A DNA stretch of 64,000 nucleotides. It comes from Apricaphanius iberus. Lineage: Eukaryota; Chordata; Actinopteri; Cyprinodontiformes; Aphaniidae. The stretch's first letter is position 1, and each line of letters opens with the position of its first letter. The position numbers and the translations under genes are program-made. The DNA is taken from NCBI GenBank assembly GCA_028564705.1, contig JAPXFQ010000117.1:229190-293189 (forward strand), in the 5' to 3' direction. The notes beneath the pieces are model-generated. The model saw nothing but the letters and a program-made list of their open reading frames with translations. It had not been told where the DNA came from and ran no database searches. This document shows, one piece after another, positions 1 to 10,740 of the stretch.

Positions 1-739
1 TAGACTAAGGATTCAGCAGTGAGTGACAGAAAATGAGCAGCTTAAATACTGAGGAGAGAGGGAATAAAATACAGAGGAACCAGGGGGGCTATTCAGGAGT
101 AAATGGGGGCATCTAACAGAGAGCAGGTGGGGAGAAATTAGAAACAAGAGGGAGCTGGGAAGAGAAGCCGGCTGGCAGAGAAGGTGAAAGATAAACAAAG
201 CTTATATACGGAACAGAAGCCACAGAGAAAATACAAATAGTCCAGATAGAGGAATAAAACACAAAAAATAAATTAAAATGGCAGGAGCTCAACTAAAATA
301 CCAAAACCAATTGTATGTCCAATTATGAAAGAAGAAAAAAAACATTTTTGACGATGGCTTTTTTCACATTGTACTATTTAGTGTGAAAATTCTACCATGC
401 AACAGATGTTTTTATTTATGAAGACCTTTTTTGTTTGAAAAAAAACAACTGACTTTACACCCATTCCCAGTCCACCTGTCACCAATTGGTGGAGGAATCC
501 TAGTTCCCACTACATCTGCCACTCAAAAGACGTCTCCCTTCAGTGGGGGCCGGCCAGACCCAGAATTCTTCCTCGCACGCTCCTTTCTCTTTATACTTTG
601 CTCCCAAGAAACCATTGCCCGCATTCTCCACCAAATTGCTGGATTATTTTCACTCTGTCATTTGTGGATCAACCCCAGTAACCAATTGCTGTCCCTCCAG
701 AAGGGGTTCAGCGTTCCCCTGCGGGATCTTTTTAATGGT
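1..739. other. no gene seen; AT-rich flank and LTR-adjacent DNA
   Basis: Short open frames occur on both strands, but none resembles a known protein. Bases 540-740 are less AT-rich and directly adjoin the putative LTR at 740-1215, so they may be internal retroelement sequence. I see no protein motif to confirm this. Confidence 0.4.
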
Positions 740-1215
740 ATCTGTTCCAGGAGATAAGAAGAAAAGACACAAAACGACAGATCTGTTTATTATATAACGA
801 ACTGCTGGTCTGGGCTCACGCCAAGAGTGAAGCACCGATTGAACAGAGCACGTCTCTTTTATTGAACATAGGAAATCATCACATGACATAGTCACTCCCA
901 GTTCTGGTGTCTTTCCACTAAACCCCCAGACACCCCCAAACAGTTGCAATCAGACTCACACGTATCATATCTTCCACTTCCCCCCTTATCTAGACAATGC
1001 ACTCTGTTCTAGACAGTGCACTCTGTTCTAGACAGTGCACTCTGTTGTAGACAATGCATTCTGTACCCATTTATCTTCCAATCATTTAGGGCTCATCATT
1101 TCACAGTCCACTCAACCCCCTTATCACTTCCTCCTCCGCATGCAGCTGATCATTCCTGTTTCTGCAGCATAAGCTTATATGACAATATATGGTTAGTTAA
1201 TGGTTGGTTATCTAA
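740..1215 (-). repeat. putative ERV-type LTR, minus orientation
   Basis: Read on the minus strand, this segment resembles a retroviral-type LTR. Four 19-bp tandem repeats (989-1064) come first, as in a U3 enhancer. A CAATAAAAGAGA polyadenylation-like motif follows near 860-871, then a T-rich stretch ending near CCTGGAACA at about 739. No matching second LTR and no gag-pol-env sequence is visible, so it would be a solo or fragmentary LTR. It abuts LINE A at about 1216, where that LINE loses its 3' part. A single-copy regulatory-looking sequence is the alternative. Confidence 0.38.
989..1064. repeat. 19-bp tandem repeat, four units
   Basis: Four consecutive 19-bp units of the form TCTAGACAGTGCACTCTGT occupy 989-1007, 1008-1026, 1027-1045 and 1046-1064, with a few substitutions in the first and last units. 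Their place upstream of the polyadenylation-like motif suits U3 enhancer repeats of an LTR. Confidence 0.85.
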
Positions 1216-2460
1216 TGCTTTATTTTATTTACACACCTCACTCTCCACCACAGTTCTTACAGGGTCCAGCTCCCGACCCAGTACAGAACTGGCCTTTTTG
1301 ACCAGTTTGTCCAGACGTCTACAGTCTTTGTTTGTGGTGCTACTTCCCCAGCAGACAACAACATAGAGAAGCACACTTCTAAAGACTGTGTGGTAAAACA
1401 TCTGCAGCATGTCACTGCAAACAACAAAGGACTTTAGCCGCCTGAGAAAAAAAAGGTGACTCTGTCCCTTCCTGTATGCTGCGTCTGTGTTGGTGGTCCA
1501 CTCCAGTTTCTGATCCAGAACCACCCCCAAGTATCTGAAGGACTCCACTGTCTCTATTTCCTCCCCATCTATGTAGACTGGCTGTCTTGGTGGTTTAACT
1601 CTCCTGAAGTCCACCACCAGCTCATTTGTCTTAGTGGTGTTCACTAGAAGGCAGTTTTTTTTTTCTCTCCAGTCAGTGAAGGTCTCCACCAGGTCCCTGA
1701 GAACTTCTGGATGTGGCAGGACTCTGAGTTGTATCTGCAGTGTGATGTGTAGAGTGTAAACAGAAAGGGAGACAAACCAGTCCTTTGTGCTACCCCAGTG
1801 CTGCATTCCAGTGTCCCAGAAACACATCTCCCCACCGTGACATACTGAGGTCTGGATTTTAGCTAGTCCATAATCCAGGATGTCAGTGATGGGGCTACAC
1901 CCATACCCACAAATTTGTTGCTCAGTATGGAAGGGTTTATGGTGTTAAAAGCGCTCGAGAAGTCAAAGAACAATATCTTGACATAAAAACCAGGCACATC
2001 CATATGAGAGTATGCCCAGTGCAGCAGGTAAAGGGCTGCATCTTCAACTCCTAAGTGTTCCTGATAGGCAAACTGGAGGGGGTCTAGTTCCTGAACAACC
2101 TACAGTTTCATTCTATGGACAAGGAGCTGCTCCAAGGTCTTCATGATGTGATAAGTCAAAGCCACTGGTCTGTGATCATTCAGCTCTACCTGTCGCCCTA
2201 TTTTGGGCACAGTTATGAGACATGAAGTCTTCCACAGCACTGGGACTTTTTCTACCTGAAAACTCAGATTAAAGAGCCTCTGCAGAGGAACTGCCAGTTG
2301 TCCTGCACACTCCTTCAGAAGCCTTGGACAAACTCCATCCGGACCAACAGCCTTGTCGGGGCGAAGTTTCCTGAGCTCAACTCCCACCTCTTCTACTGTT
2401 ATCAATAGTCGGAGCAGCTCAGGATGCAAGGGAGGGGGGCCAGAACAGGTGTTGAAAGTG
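1216..2460 (-). pseudogene. LINE A: decayed reverse transcriptase (L2/Rex1-type)
   Basis: The minus strand encodes broken segments of a non-LTR reverse transcriptase. The N-terminal part (about 2100-2440) carries LRKLRPDKAVGPDG and PVALTYHIMKTLEQLL. The segment near 1930-1985 carries the [11 protein letters not shown] box. The C-terminal thumb part (1225-1740) carries TNELVVDFRR and SFRYLGVVLDQKLEW. Several frameshifts separate them. The catalytic FADD box appears deleted: the residues that normally precede it (HIQKF) run directly into sequence from beyond it. The C-terminal region found in LINE B is missing where the putative LTR begins. It cannot encode a working enzyme. Clade is judged from overall resemblance to teleost L2-like elements. 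Confidence 0.8.
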
Positions 2461-2490
2461 GAGTGAGTACCCACAGAGGTGGAGAAAGCA
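2450..2490. repeat. left remnant of LINE A minisatellite
   Basis: The sequence just left of the foldback element (CCACAGAGGTGGAGAAAGCA) matches the repeat unit of the array that resumes at 3574. This shows that the array was split by the insertion. Confidence 0.65.
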
Positions 2491-3567
2491 TATCGTGTTT
2501 CTTTGGTGCCAAAATCTGTGCGCGCATAAAAACCGTAATCAGCGCGCATAAAGACCACACTCTGTGCGCTCGCGGTCTCTGTATACGCACGCGCCGTCAC
2601 TCTCTGCGCATTTGGCGTCACTGTCTGTGCCCTCGCAGTCTCTCTCTGTGCCTTCTGCTCGCTCACCTTTAGTGAGTTTTGGCACTTTGGGGGCGGGCTT
2701 TGAATAGACGGACCACCAACCCTCCTCCTTTCTGATTGGCCACTACTGTCTCCAGGTCAGAGCCAATCGAGGTAGAGAAGGGCGGCAGCATTTAATTGCA
2801 GATCGAGAAAGAGGTAAGTTTACTAAAAAAGTAGACCATTTTGGTCCGTTTTGGAGCTGGTTGGGGGGATGGTGACTTCATCACACAGAAATAAAACTTT
2901 TAATATCTCAGAAACCAAAACAGCACAAACTATTTTACAAACATTTTAATTGCACAAATCAGCACAAACGAAGCACTAAAAAAGTAGACCACTTTGGCCC
3001 GTTTTGGTGCTGTCTGGGGGGATGGTGACCTTTGAATGACCTATAAAATAAAGTTTAATATTTTCCTTTACTTTTCAAGTGGGGGGGGGGACAGTTTCAC
3101 TGAGGTAGAGACGTGTGCTGCTTTGGTTTCTTAGATATTAAACTTTATTTTATAAAGGGTGCCGCCAACCGCAATGATGACCCGCCCTTCTCTGCCTCGA
3201 TTGGCTCTGACCTGGAGACAGTAGTGGCCAATCAGAAAGGAGGAGGGTTGGTGGTCCGTCTATTCAAAGCCCGCCCCCAAGGTGCCAAAACTCAGCAAAG
3301 GCGAGCGAGCAAAAGGCACAGAGAGAGACAGCGAGGGCACAGACAGTGACGCCGAGTGCGCAGAGTGACGGCGCATGCGTATATAGAGGCCGCGAGCGCA
3401 CAGAGAGTGACAGCGCCGCGAGCGCACAGAGAGTGACAGCGCGCGTGGCCTTTATGCGCGCGGATTTTGGCACCAAAGAAACACGATAATATCGTCGCGA
3501 GCGCACAGAGAGTGACAGCGCGCGTGGCCTTTATGCGCGCGGATTTTGGCACCAAAGAAACACGATA
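2491..3567. mobile_element. foldback element with long GC-rich inverted arms
   Basis: The element starts TATCGTGTTTCTTTGG and ends CCAAAGAAACACGATA. Inverted arms of roughly 300 bp (left) and 400 bp (right) share long near-identical stretches, including the segments around 2690-2780 and 3195-3285. Inside lie two direct copies of an AAAAAAGTAGACCA-led motif (about 2824 and 2977), and further inverted similarity near 2890-2930 and 3113-3150. The 6-bp sequence AAAGCA flanks both ends (2485-2490 and 3568-3573) and is a likely target-site duplication. No transposase is present, so it would be non-autonomous. I do not recognise the superfamily. Confidence 0.78.
3417..3567. repeat. 72-bp duplication at the right end of the foldback element
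   Basis: Bases 3417-3488 and 3496-3567 are the same 72-bp sequence, beginning CGCGAGCGCACAGAG and ending AACACGATA, separated by 7 bp. A further partial copy lies at 3391-3415. The right terminus is therefore present twice in tandem, while the left has one copy. Confidence 0.85.
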
Positions 3568-3573
3568 AAAGCA

Positions 3574-3980
3574 GCCGTAGATATGGAGGTAGAGGAGACA
3601 GATGTGGAGGTGGAGGAGGCAGCCATAGACATGGAGGTGGAGGAAGCAGCTGCAGACAGGGAAATGGAGGAAGCAGCTGTGCAGATGGAGGTGGAGGAAA
3701 AAGCCACAGAGGTGGAGGAAGTAGCCGCAGACGTAGCCACAGATGTGGAGGGAGCAGCCACAGAAGTGGAGGTGGAGGGAGCAGCTGTAGATGTAGCCGC
3801 AGACATGGAGGTGGAGGAAAAAGCTGCAGATGTGGAGGTGGAGTAAGCAGCCGCAGACATGGTGGAAGAAGCAGCAGATGTAGCCTCAGATGTGGAGGTG
3901 GAGGGCAAAGGGAGCAGCTAAAGATGTGGAGGTAGAGGACTTAGCCTTAGACATGGAGGTGGAGAAAACAGCCGCAGATA
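3574..3980. repeat. GGAGGTGGAGGAAGCAGC-type minisatellite inside LINE A
   Basis: An imperfect array of roughly 27-30-bp units built on GGAGGTGGAGGAAGCAGCC and GCAGACAT. Because the units are multiples of three, frames stay open on both strands: acidic EVEEAA repeats on the plus strand and Ser/Thr/Ala-rich repeats on the minus strand, which is the LINE's coding strand. It lies between LINE A's upstream fragment (3981-4055) and its reverse transcriptase, so it appears to be an expansion inside the LINE's inter-domain linker. I do not consider the plus-strand frame a gene. Confidence 0.8.
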
Positions 3981-4055
3981 TCAAGGGATCATCAGTGTCA
4001 AACCTGATGTAGTACTGGTTGAAGGAGTTAGCTATGTCTATATCCTCTTCTATAT
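3981..4055 (-). pseudogene. LINE A: linker fragment upstream of the RT
   Basis: The minus strand reads DIDIANSFNQYYIRFD, which resembles the conserved segment just before the reverse transcriptase in teleost L2-type LINEs (a NxFNxFFxRFD-like motif). It continues in frame into the minisatellite. Immediately to the right begins the microsatellite tail of LINE B, so LINE A is cut here. Confidence 0.6.
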
Positions 4056-6230
4056 AGAATAGAATAGAATAATAATTTAATAGTCCCACAAGGGGAAATT
4101 CGGTCGTAAACAGCAGCCAAAGAAACAACAAATATACAACATATGTAAATGAAGAGAAAAATATATATTCAAAAAAATACAATAATACACAGAATATGTA
4201 CATCAACACAGAATATGTACATCAGGTAAAAATAATGTGCAAATTATATCTGTGTGGTTGTTTAGTGCAAAATGTAAGATACAGTGCAGGTGTAAAATAT
4301 TTATATTTGTTGGGAGCAGTTTTGGTTGTACAGTCTGACCGCTGCAGGGAGGAAGGACCTGTGTAAACGCTCCTTTGTGCATCTAGGATGCAGCAGTCTG
4401 TCACTGAAGGAGCTCTGCAGTTCAGCAACATTACCATGCATGGTGTGGGAGACTCTGTCCATCAGAGATGTTATTTTAGCCAGAGTCCTTCTGTCTCCCA
4501 CCACTTGCACTGGATCCAGGCTGCATCCTAGAACAGAGCTGGCCTTCCTGATGAGTTTATCCAACCTCTTCCTCTCAGCTGTCGATAAACTGCTGCTCCA
4601 ACATACAGTACTGTAAAAAATGACGGAGGCCACCACAGAGTCATAGAAGGTCCTTAACATCGCTCCCTGGACTCCAAATGACCTCCGCCTCCTCAGCAGG
4701 TACAGTCTGCTCTGACCCTTCCTGTAAAGAACATCAGTGCTGTGGCTCCAGTCCAGTTTATTGTTTAGGTGAACACCCAGGTACCTATAAGAGTCCACTA
4801 TCTCAATATCCACTCCCTCGATGTTCACCGGTGTCAGTGTGGTGGGTCTGTGTCTCCGGAAGTCCACCACCAACTCTTTGGTTTTTCCAGCGTTCATCAG
4901 CAGGTGGTTCTGCTGGCACCAGTCCACAAAGTCCATAGTCCTCTGTCTGTACTCTGAGTCGTCATCACCTGTAATGAGTCCAACTATGGCAGAGTCATCA
5001 GAGAACTTCTGTTGGTGGCAGCGTGGGGAGTTGATGGAGAAGTAGGCAGTGTGGAGGGTGAAGAGGAACGGTGCCAACACTGTTCCCTGTGGGGCCCCCG
5101 TGCTTCAGACCAGCGTGTCAGAGACACAGCCCTGTGTCCTCACATACTGTGGGCGTACTGTGAGGTAGTCCAGTATCCACTGGGACATGTGGTGGTCCAC
5201 TCCTGACAGCTCCAGCTTGTCCCTCAGGAGTCGTGGCTGGATGGTGTTGAAAGCACATGAGAAATCAAAGAACATGATCCTCACAGAGCTTCCAGGTTTC
5301 TCCAGGTGAGTCAGAGCTTGGTGCAGCAGGTAGATGATGGCGTCCTCCACCCCAATGCCGGGTTGGTAAGCAAACTGCAGTGGATCCAATGAAGACCCCA
5401 CCAGGGGGCGCAGATGGTTAAGGACCAACCTCTCCAGGGTCTTCATCAGATGCGATGTCAAGGCTACCGGCCTGTAGCTGCTAAGGTCCTTGGGGTGGGA
5501 GGTCTTTGGTACTGGTACCACACAGGAGGTCTTCCATAGCTGTGGTACTTTACCCAGCAACAGGCTCAGGTTGATAAAATGTCCTAAAATGCCACACAGT
5601 TCATCTGCGCAGCACCTCAGGAGCCTGGAGCTGATGCCATCTGGACCTGCAGCCTTCCGCACTTTGATCTTACAAAGCTCTTTCCTCAACTGGAGTGCTG
5701 AGAGGGACAAGATGGTTGGTGGAGGGGGATGTGTGCTTGAGTCCTCAGAAGCCAGGTGTGAGTGTGATGGCTGGGAGCTGAGAGGTTTGAAATCCTGAGA
5801 TGAAAGGCAGGCAGCTTCAGGAGATGAGAGGGATTGCAGCAGGGGGCACAATGCTGGGGGCATATATACTGGGCATTCTTCATCTTGTAGCGAGTGATGG
5901 TCTTCATCCCTTTCCAAACCTCTTTGATGTCACTATTCTCCAGCCGTTTCTCTATTTTCCTCCTGTATTCCTCCTGAGTATTTTTCAGGTCCCGTTGCAC
6001 ACTCCTCTGCTTCTCCTTATCACCATCCTTGAATGCCATCTTCATCTGGTTAAGGAGGGTCTTGAAGTCACTGGTGTCCATGGTTTATATAGTATCTAAC
6101 ACTTCTAACCTGAATCACAGTGTCCCTACAGAAGGTGATGTAGTCAGTGATGATGTCAACACTCCTGTCTATGTCCATCTCTTGCTCCTGCAGCAGCAAA
6201 TCCCAGTCTGTGAACTCAAAGCATGCTACA
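4056..6230 (-). mobile_element. LINE B: 5'-truncated L2/Rex1-type LINE
   Basis: A minus-strand LINE whose 3' end has a TAGAA-type microsatellite (about 4056-4075) followed by the AATAGTCCCACAAGGGGAAATT motif common at teleost LINE ends. The 3' UTR runs to about 4300, the reverse transcriptase to about 5850, and a linker with FEFTDWDLL- and LKNTQEEYRRKI-like segments to about 6230. The endonuclease is absent, so the copy is 5'-truncated. Its 3' end touches LINE A. Confidence 0.8.
4301..6081 (-). pseudogene. LINE B reverse transcriptase ORF, interrupted
   Basis: The protein would copy LINE RNA into DNA at the target site. Visible boxes on the minus strand are [66 protein letters not shown] in place of the usual FADD, and the thumb motif TKELVVDFRRHRP. 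A TGA at 5105-5107 splits the ORF just before the GAPQG box. The linker (about 5840-6081) lies in another frame, so there is also a frameshift near 5840-5900. The C-terminus is complete and ends near 4301. The Ala-to-Ser change in the catalytic box is tolerated in some relatives, but the stop codon and truncation make this copy inactive. Confidence 0.82.
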
Positions 6231-7004
6231 CAGTTTTTTTTACCGGAACATTGACTGATTGCACATGGCCGAAATGGGGGTGGTTAGTGCTCGTCTTTGT
6301 GGTGTGCACAATTCTGCACGCATGGATATGCTTGAGACATTGATGAAGAAGCTAAAGGGAAAATAGAAGCAAAACGAAAGGAGTGTGAAGCAATGTGTCC
6401 CCTCAAGCTTTCCATGTCCTCCACCCCCTCCTGCAACTTAACCGTTCATTCTGAATGCAGATACCCTACCACGCCATGTCTGCTCTTGTTAATCGGAGGC
6501 CAGGTGAAAATAAACCTCTACATTTTAGCCAGACCAAGTCCAGAAGTTTGATTTCAGACTTGAATGTAAAAAAGATGAAGTCTGGAAAATTACACTTTTT
6601 CATAGCCTGTTTGAAAGGGGCTATGGAGACACACAGAACAAACAAGCATGAACACACTTTCGCCTAAGACAATTTAGAGGGACCGACTGACCTAACAGTA
6701 TCTTTTTTGGGGCTATAGAAAGTGTTGCCGACTTTGTTGCTATTTCTAATGACTTTTCTGACCCTCTCAACAAATTTTTTTTCCAAAAAGAGCCTGCCAA
6801 CAAATCTTGCTTAAAATTTATCGGATGTCCAGATATAATTTTATATCTTGTAAATTTGATACCACTTCTCTTATCTCAAAATAATATAACATGTTCAACA
6901 GTTTCCAGTAACACATGTTTTCCCTGTTTATTAATGTCAAACAGCAGGGCTGTTCTGTTTTTTCCCCCAAAAAAGTTCTGCTCTTATGTAAATGCGTATT
7001 ACAT
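6231..7004. other. no feature recognised
   Basis: AT-rich sequence with only short unconvincing open frames. I see no motif, repeat or RNA gene. Confidence 0.4.
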
Positions 7005-7300
7005 CTAAATCAGCCTGGAAAATAATCAAGAAGCACTTCAGAGGCATTTGTAAATCCAAGGGGAATATCAACATGGTAAAATGATTGTGTTTTGGGCAGA
7101 TTAAACCTTTTTACAAGTGGAATTTGTCCTGCCCTGAGCACTCCCGTTCTGCGGATGTCCACTGATGGAGGAAGTGAATATAAATATTGCTGAATGGCTC
7201 AGACTGGCTCCAAAATTCTCAGTTTGAGTAAGAAAGCATAAAATTAGCAAAAAATGAGGTCCAAGTAAAAAAACAAAAAACTCAATACCCCTTTAACACT
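7005..7300 (+). repeat. single-arm copy of the repeat also present at 31512-32064
   Basis: Segments such as CCTGAGCACTCCCGTTCTGC and GGAATATCAACATGGTAAAA recur at 31512-31800 in reverse orientation, and partly at 31850-32064 in the same orientation. Only one arm is present here, so this would be a truncated copy. No coding capacity. Confidence 0.7.
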
Positions 7301-8494
7301 TCGTGAGATGAAAAATTTGATAATCAAAAATAATATCCCATTTCTCAACATAACTGTTTGAGACATAACTTGCTCAATTAATAAACATATTAGGAGGATA
7401 AATATAGTAGTTGAAAAGGTTGAAGTACCCTAGTTGCATATAAAGTCTATCACCTTAATCACTTTTTAACCTTTTCACCTTGTCATACCTCCTAGCCCAT
7501 TAAATCTAAAGTAACATTGGCACTATTGTTTACCTACTACATAAACCATCAGGCTTTTATAAGAGTGAAGACACTGCCACCAGCTACTCTTTCCAGGAAC
7601 TGTGCCCAATAGGCGAGGAACAACTTGACAATCAGTAGGAATAAGCTTATCTGATATGTGAAGAAAGTTGCTGCTTCACAAAGGAAAGGAGGAAAAGTAT
7701 AATGGAAACCCTAAATGGGCTGGCTGTAGAAGTGATAAAAGCATTACTCCTTTCTGACCCTGTTATTGCTCCAGCAAAGTGTTTAAAGGCCCTTTAAAGG
7801 ACTTTAGGAATGGTGGATTTAGAAGATAATTTATATGTTTCTTTACAATGACAACTGCTATATAAAGTTTTCAGATTTCCTTCAAGAACTAGAGTGCTTA
7901 TCTAAAAGAGGGCAGAAAAAGAAAGCCTCTCGCTTGTGTAGCAGAGAGAGAGCACATATTGAGCTACCACTTAAAGCCAACAGATTCTGAACTGATTTTA
8001 ATCCAACTGGTACCAGGTGACAGGGAATCAAGTCTCCTAATGTTTCTTTTTCTTTTTTTTCAGTCAGGAAAATGTTGCATTATTATAAACAACATACAAA
8101 GTAATTATCAATCATATTGTTTATATGTAAATATGTTACTAATGGTAATTAACATGAATTTCACTAAATGCATTTGTAACCAGTAAAATAAACAAATACC
8201 TCCAGTAATTTGGTTACTTATAATAAAATGGAATGACATAATAAAATGGAATGATAAAGTTTTAAAGTATTAAATACATAAAAAAAGCTTCTAAAGGTCT
8301 TTGACTTTTTTCTAGAATTTAGAAAGCAAACTTATAGCAGAACATTGTAAATTGACATTGTCTGGTTTAGTCCAAACTAATGGGCTATGAAGCATCTCAT
8401 GATGGGTAAGAGCAAGATCCCTGTTAATACTTCTACAACCATAGTTTTGCAAAACATTCAGTTTATAGGGGTATTTTTAACCTTCCAAAAGTCC
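7301..8494. other. no feature recognised
   Basis: AT-rich sequence without convincing coding tracts, inverted repeats or RNA genes. Confidence 0.4.
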
Positions 8495-8816
8495 CTGTGA
8501 GCTGCAGTAGAAAGTATGTTTGGAGTTTGCATTCCCATCTCATGCATCCGGTCCAAGTATGCTGCCTTCCTCCCATAGTCAAGGAACGTGAATGTTGGGT
8601 TATTTGTTTCGCTACACTGCCCTTTGGTATGAGTGTGAGTGTATGGCTGTTTATCCTGCATGCCTTAGTGTTACTGTGTGATCAAGTAAGTGGTGACTGT
8701 ACTGGGTGTATCACACCTCTCACCCAATACTCACTGAAGATTTGCACCGGTCCCCCAAGCAGGGAGAAACCCTGCATAGAAATATCATTTTAGACGAGGG
8801 ATGGATGGATAAATAA
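8495..8816 (+). repeat. diverged teleost interspersed repeat with GGATGGATGGAT-like tail
   Basis: The order of segments matches a very common fish repeat: a GTTTGGAGTTTGCATTC start, a TTCCTCCCATAGTC segment, a TGTGAGTGTATGGCTG segment, and an ATGGATGGATAAATAAAT end. I regard it as a LINE 3'-UTR/SINE-like sequence; the family name is uncertain. Related fragments lie at 16485-16745 and 40350-40430. Confidence 0.65.
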
Positions 8817-9116
8817 ATGGCTCATCTCATCATGGATATCCTAACTGTCTCCGTCGATCCATCTGAGTCGGATGGGGAACTGGTCCCCGGCGAACCCGCC
8901 GTCTTCAGGCCCTCCCCTCCATCAGTTACCCGCCAGGGGTCCCGACGTGTCCGGGTTTCATCAGTCCAGCGGGATCCTGGTCCACCCTCCTCGGCTGCGT
9001 CATCTCTATCACAGCCCTCTCAGGAACTCTTTTCCCCGCCGTCGGCTCCAGCTTCTCGCAGCCGCCACTTCAGCCGGCATCCTCCTCCCTCTTCTCCCTC
9101 CCCGTCTCGTAACTGA
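8817..9116 (+). pseudogene. gag-like N-terminal frame of the DIRS/Ngaro-like element
   Basis: A 99-codon frame from ATG at 8817. Its composition is rich in Ser, Pro and Arg, with an acidic start (VDPSESDGELVPGEP), which suits a disordered gag-like leader. Comparable Pro/Ser/Arg-rich sequence continues downstream in other frames to about 9300, suggesting a frame loss. The function is inferred from position only; no zinc knuckle or capsid motif is visible. Confidence 0.4.
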
Positions 9117-10040
9117 GACGCCACTACCAATCGTACTGCTCGGGCTCCACGCTCGTCTCCTTCCCGCCCTTGTCGGGATGCCTCACTCCGCTTGGGGGAT
9201 TCCCCTGGAGCCCGGCGTCCTCCCGCTGCCGCCTCCGGCCGCCTCATATGTCCGGCTGGACCATGGCACGGCTCGAGCGAGGGGCATCCCTTTCAGCCGT
9301 TCAGCTAATAAATCCTGCCTTTTCAGGCTTCTTTTTCCTTCTCTCCATCTCCCATCGATTACTTCCTGGTTCTGTTGGGATCCTCTCTGTTTCTGGGGGC
9401 GGATCCTTCACCAACATACCCCAGCTCCCTTCCTCAGGTCCAGCGCCCACAGCGCCCTGTGCCGGGAGCCAAACGTCATGTCCACCTACATCTGCTCCCT
9501 CTTTTTCAGATTTTGCAGCTTATATGGCCAGTTTCTCTTCAACCTTATCAAGGCAGAGCATACCTCCCTCAAGCTCTCATTTCTCCATTCCTTTTTTTAC
9601 CCTTTCCCCCTTCTATTTCTGCTCCCCCCGGTTCCTTTGCTGCACCAAGCGCTTCAGCTGCCCAGCAGGTGGTTCCGGCATTTTTAAGTCAACCTTGTTC
9701 CTGCTCGTCTCCTCATCTTCCCCATTCCAATATTTATTCCGATAGTTCGTTCATGGTGAATGTAAACTCCCATTCCAAATGTAGGTCTTTCCTACAAAAG
9801 TCTGTTAAGTCATGCATAGAAATCTATGTCTTCTTAATTAAAGGGATTTAGTTCATAATTCGATTACATAGATAAGAATGAAGGCTCAAGTATAAAAAAA
9901 AAAGTTCAATTCAATTTAAAATTATGTTTTATGTCCAGGTTTAGGCATTTTGTATTAGGCAAGTATCTTTGTCACTCTGTGACCTTGGGGTCAGGGCATA
10001 GAACTTTTGGGTTAATATAGGTTGGGTAACTCGTCCTGCA
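9117..10040 (+). other. decayed interior of the DIRS/Ngaro-like element
   Basis: C/T-rich sequence with long but frame-switching open stretches. I infer it is the worn region between gag and reverse transcriptase. I could not identify catalytic boxes. Confidence 0.4.
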
Positions 10041-10740
10041 GTGAGCATTTTGAAAGGGTGCGCTATTTCATTAGAACACCGGGTACCTCTCTGTATACTT
10101 CTCCGGAGTCCCTGGGCTTTGCTCTCGCCATCAGCATTATTCCCTAGGTACAGTCTTTTGTGTCTCCCTCAGTCCTATACCACCAGCGTGCCATGCATCC
10201 ACGATCGGTTCGCCTTGGTCGAGCCCTGTCATACAGGGATGTGGCTCCAGTGCAAATTACTCTCCCCTTTGGAGATTAACCATTTCGTCTCCCTTCATGT
10301 CAATTCTCAGCTATATCGATGCTGCTCCTCCCAATGGTTTTGGAGCTACTACCAAACGACGCGTTTCGCTTCAGGCTGGACCCCGAGTTCGTCTCCCAAT
10401 CTGCCCTCCCTTCCTCCGCTCTCCATGGGCTTTACCCCCTCGTAATCACAGCCCTTATTCGGGACACAAATGGTAGTAAATCTCAATTATCATCCACTCA
10501 GACCTTTGTCGGTTAATTACCATAATGGCTGCATTGTCTATATCATCCACCCACCATCAGGCAGCTCACCCGCACTCTCTCTCCCCATCAGCCCAACATC
10601 AGTTCATACTCCACGCAGCTTCTGTCCCTGGTCTCCTAAACCAAATTGCTGATTCTCTTTTCTCTTTTCAGAAATTCAGAGCCTTGGCTCGACCTCACCA
10701 CCACATCTCAGAAGTCCATCTTCAACAGTCTATCATTTAA
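10041..10740 (+). pseudogene. reverse transcriptase/RNase H remnant, DIRS/Ngaro-like
   Basis: The clearest part is 10525-10740, which reads LLNQIADSLFSFQKFRAL. This resembles the end of the RNase H domain in DIRS-order elements, where an IADALSR-like motif is followed by an FR-L-A segment. Upstream, 10180-10300 could be the start of the reverse transcriptase palm, but no catalytic motif is readable. Frames shift at least twice. The element would have copied its RNA to DNA before recombinase-mediated integration. Confidence 0.62.

Noticed and set aside
543..560. TGGGGGCCGGCCAGACCC as a retroviral proline-type primer-binding site on the plus strand
   Set aside because: It differs from the expected sequence after the first bases, is on the strand opposite the putative LTR, and has no LTR end directly before it.
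3583..3846. Plus-strand acidic repeat ORF (EVEEAA units)
   Set aside because: It is a by-product of the three-base-multiple minisatellite inside LINE A; the minus strand and other frames are also open.
8872..9851. Long plus-strand Leu/Pro/Ser-rich frames as a possible membrane protein
   Set aside because: They lie in C/T-rich decayed retroelement interior, in several overlapping frames, without a consistent coding signal.
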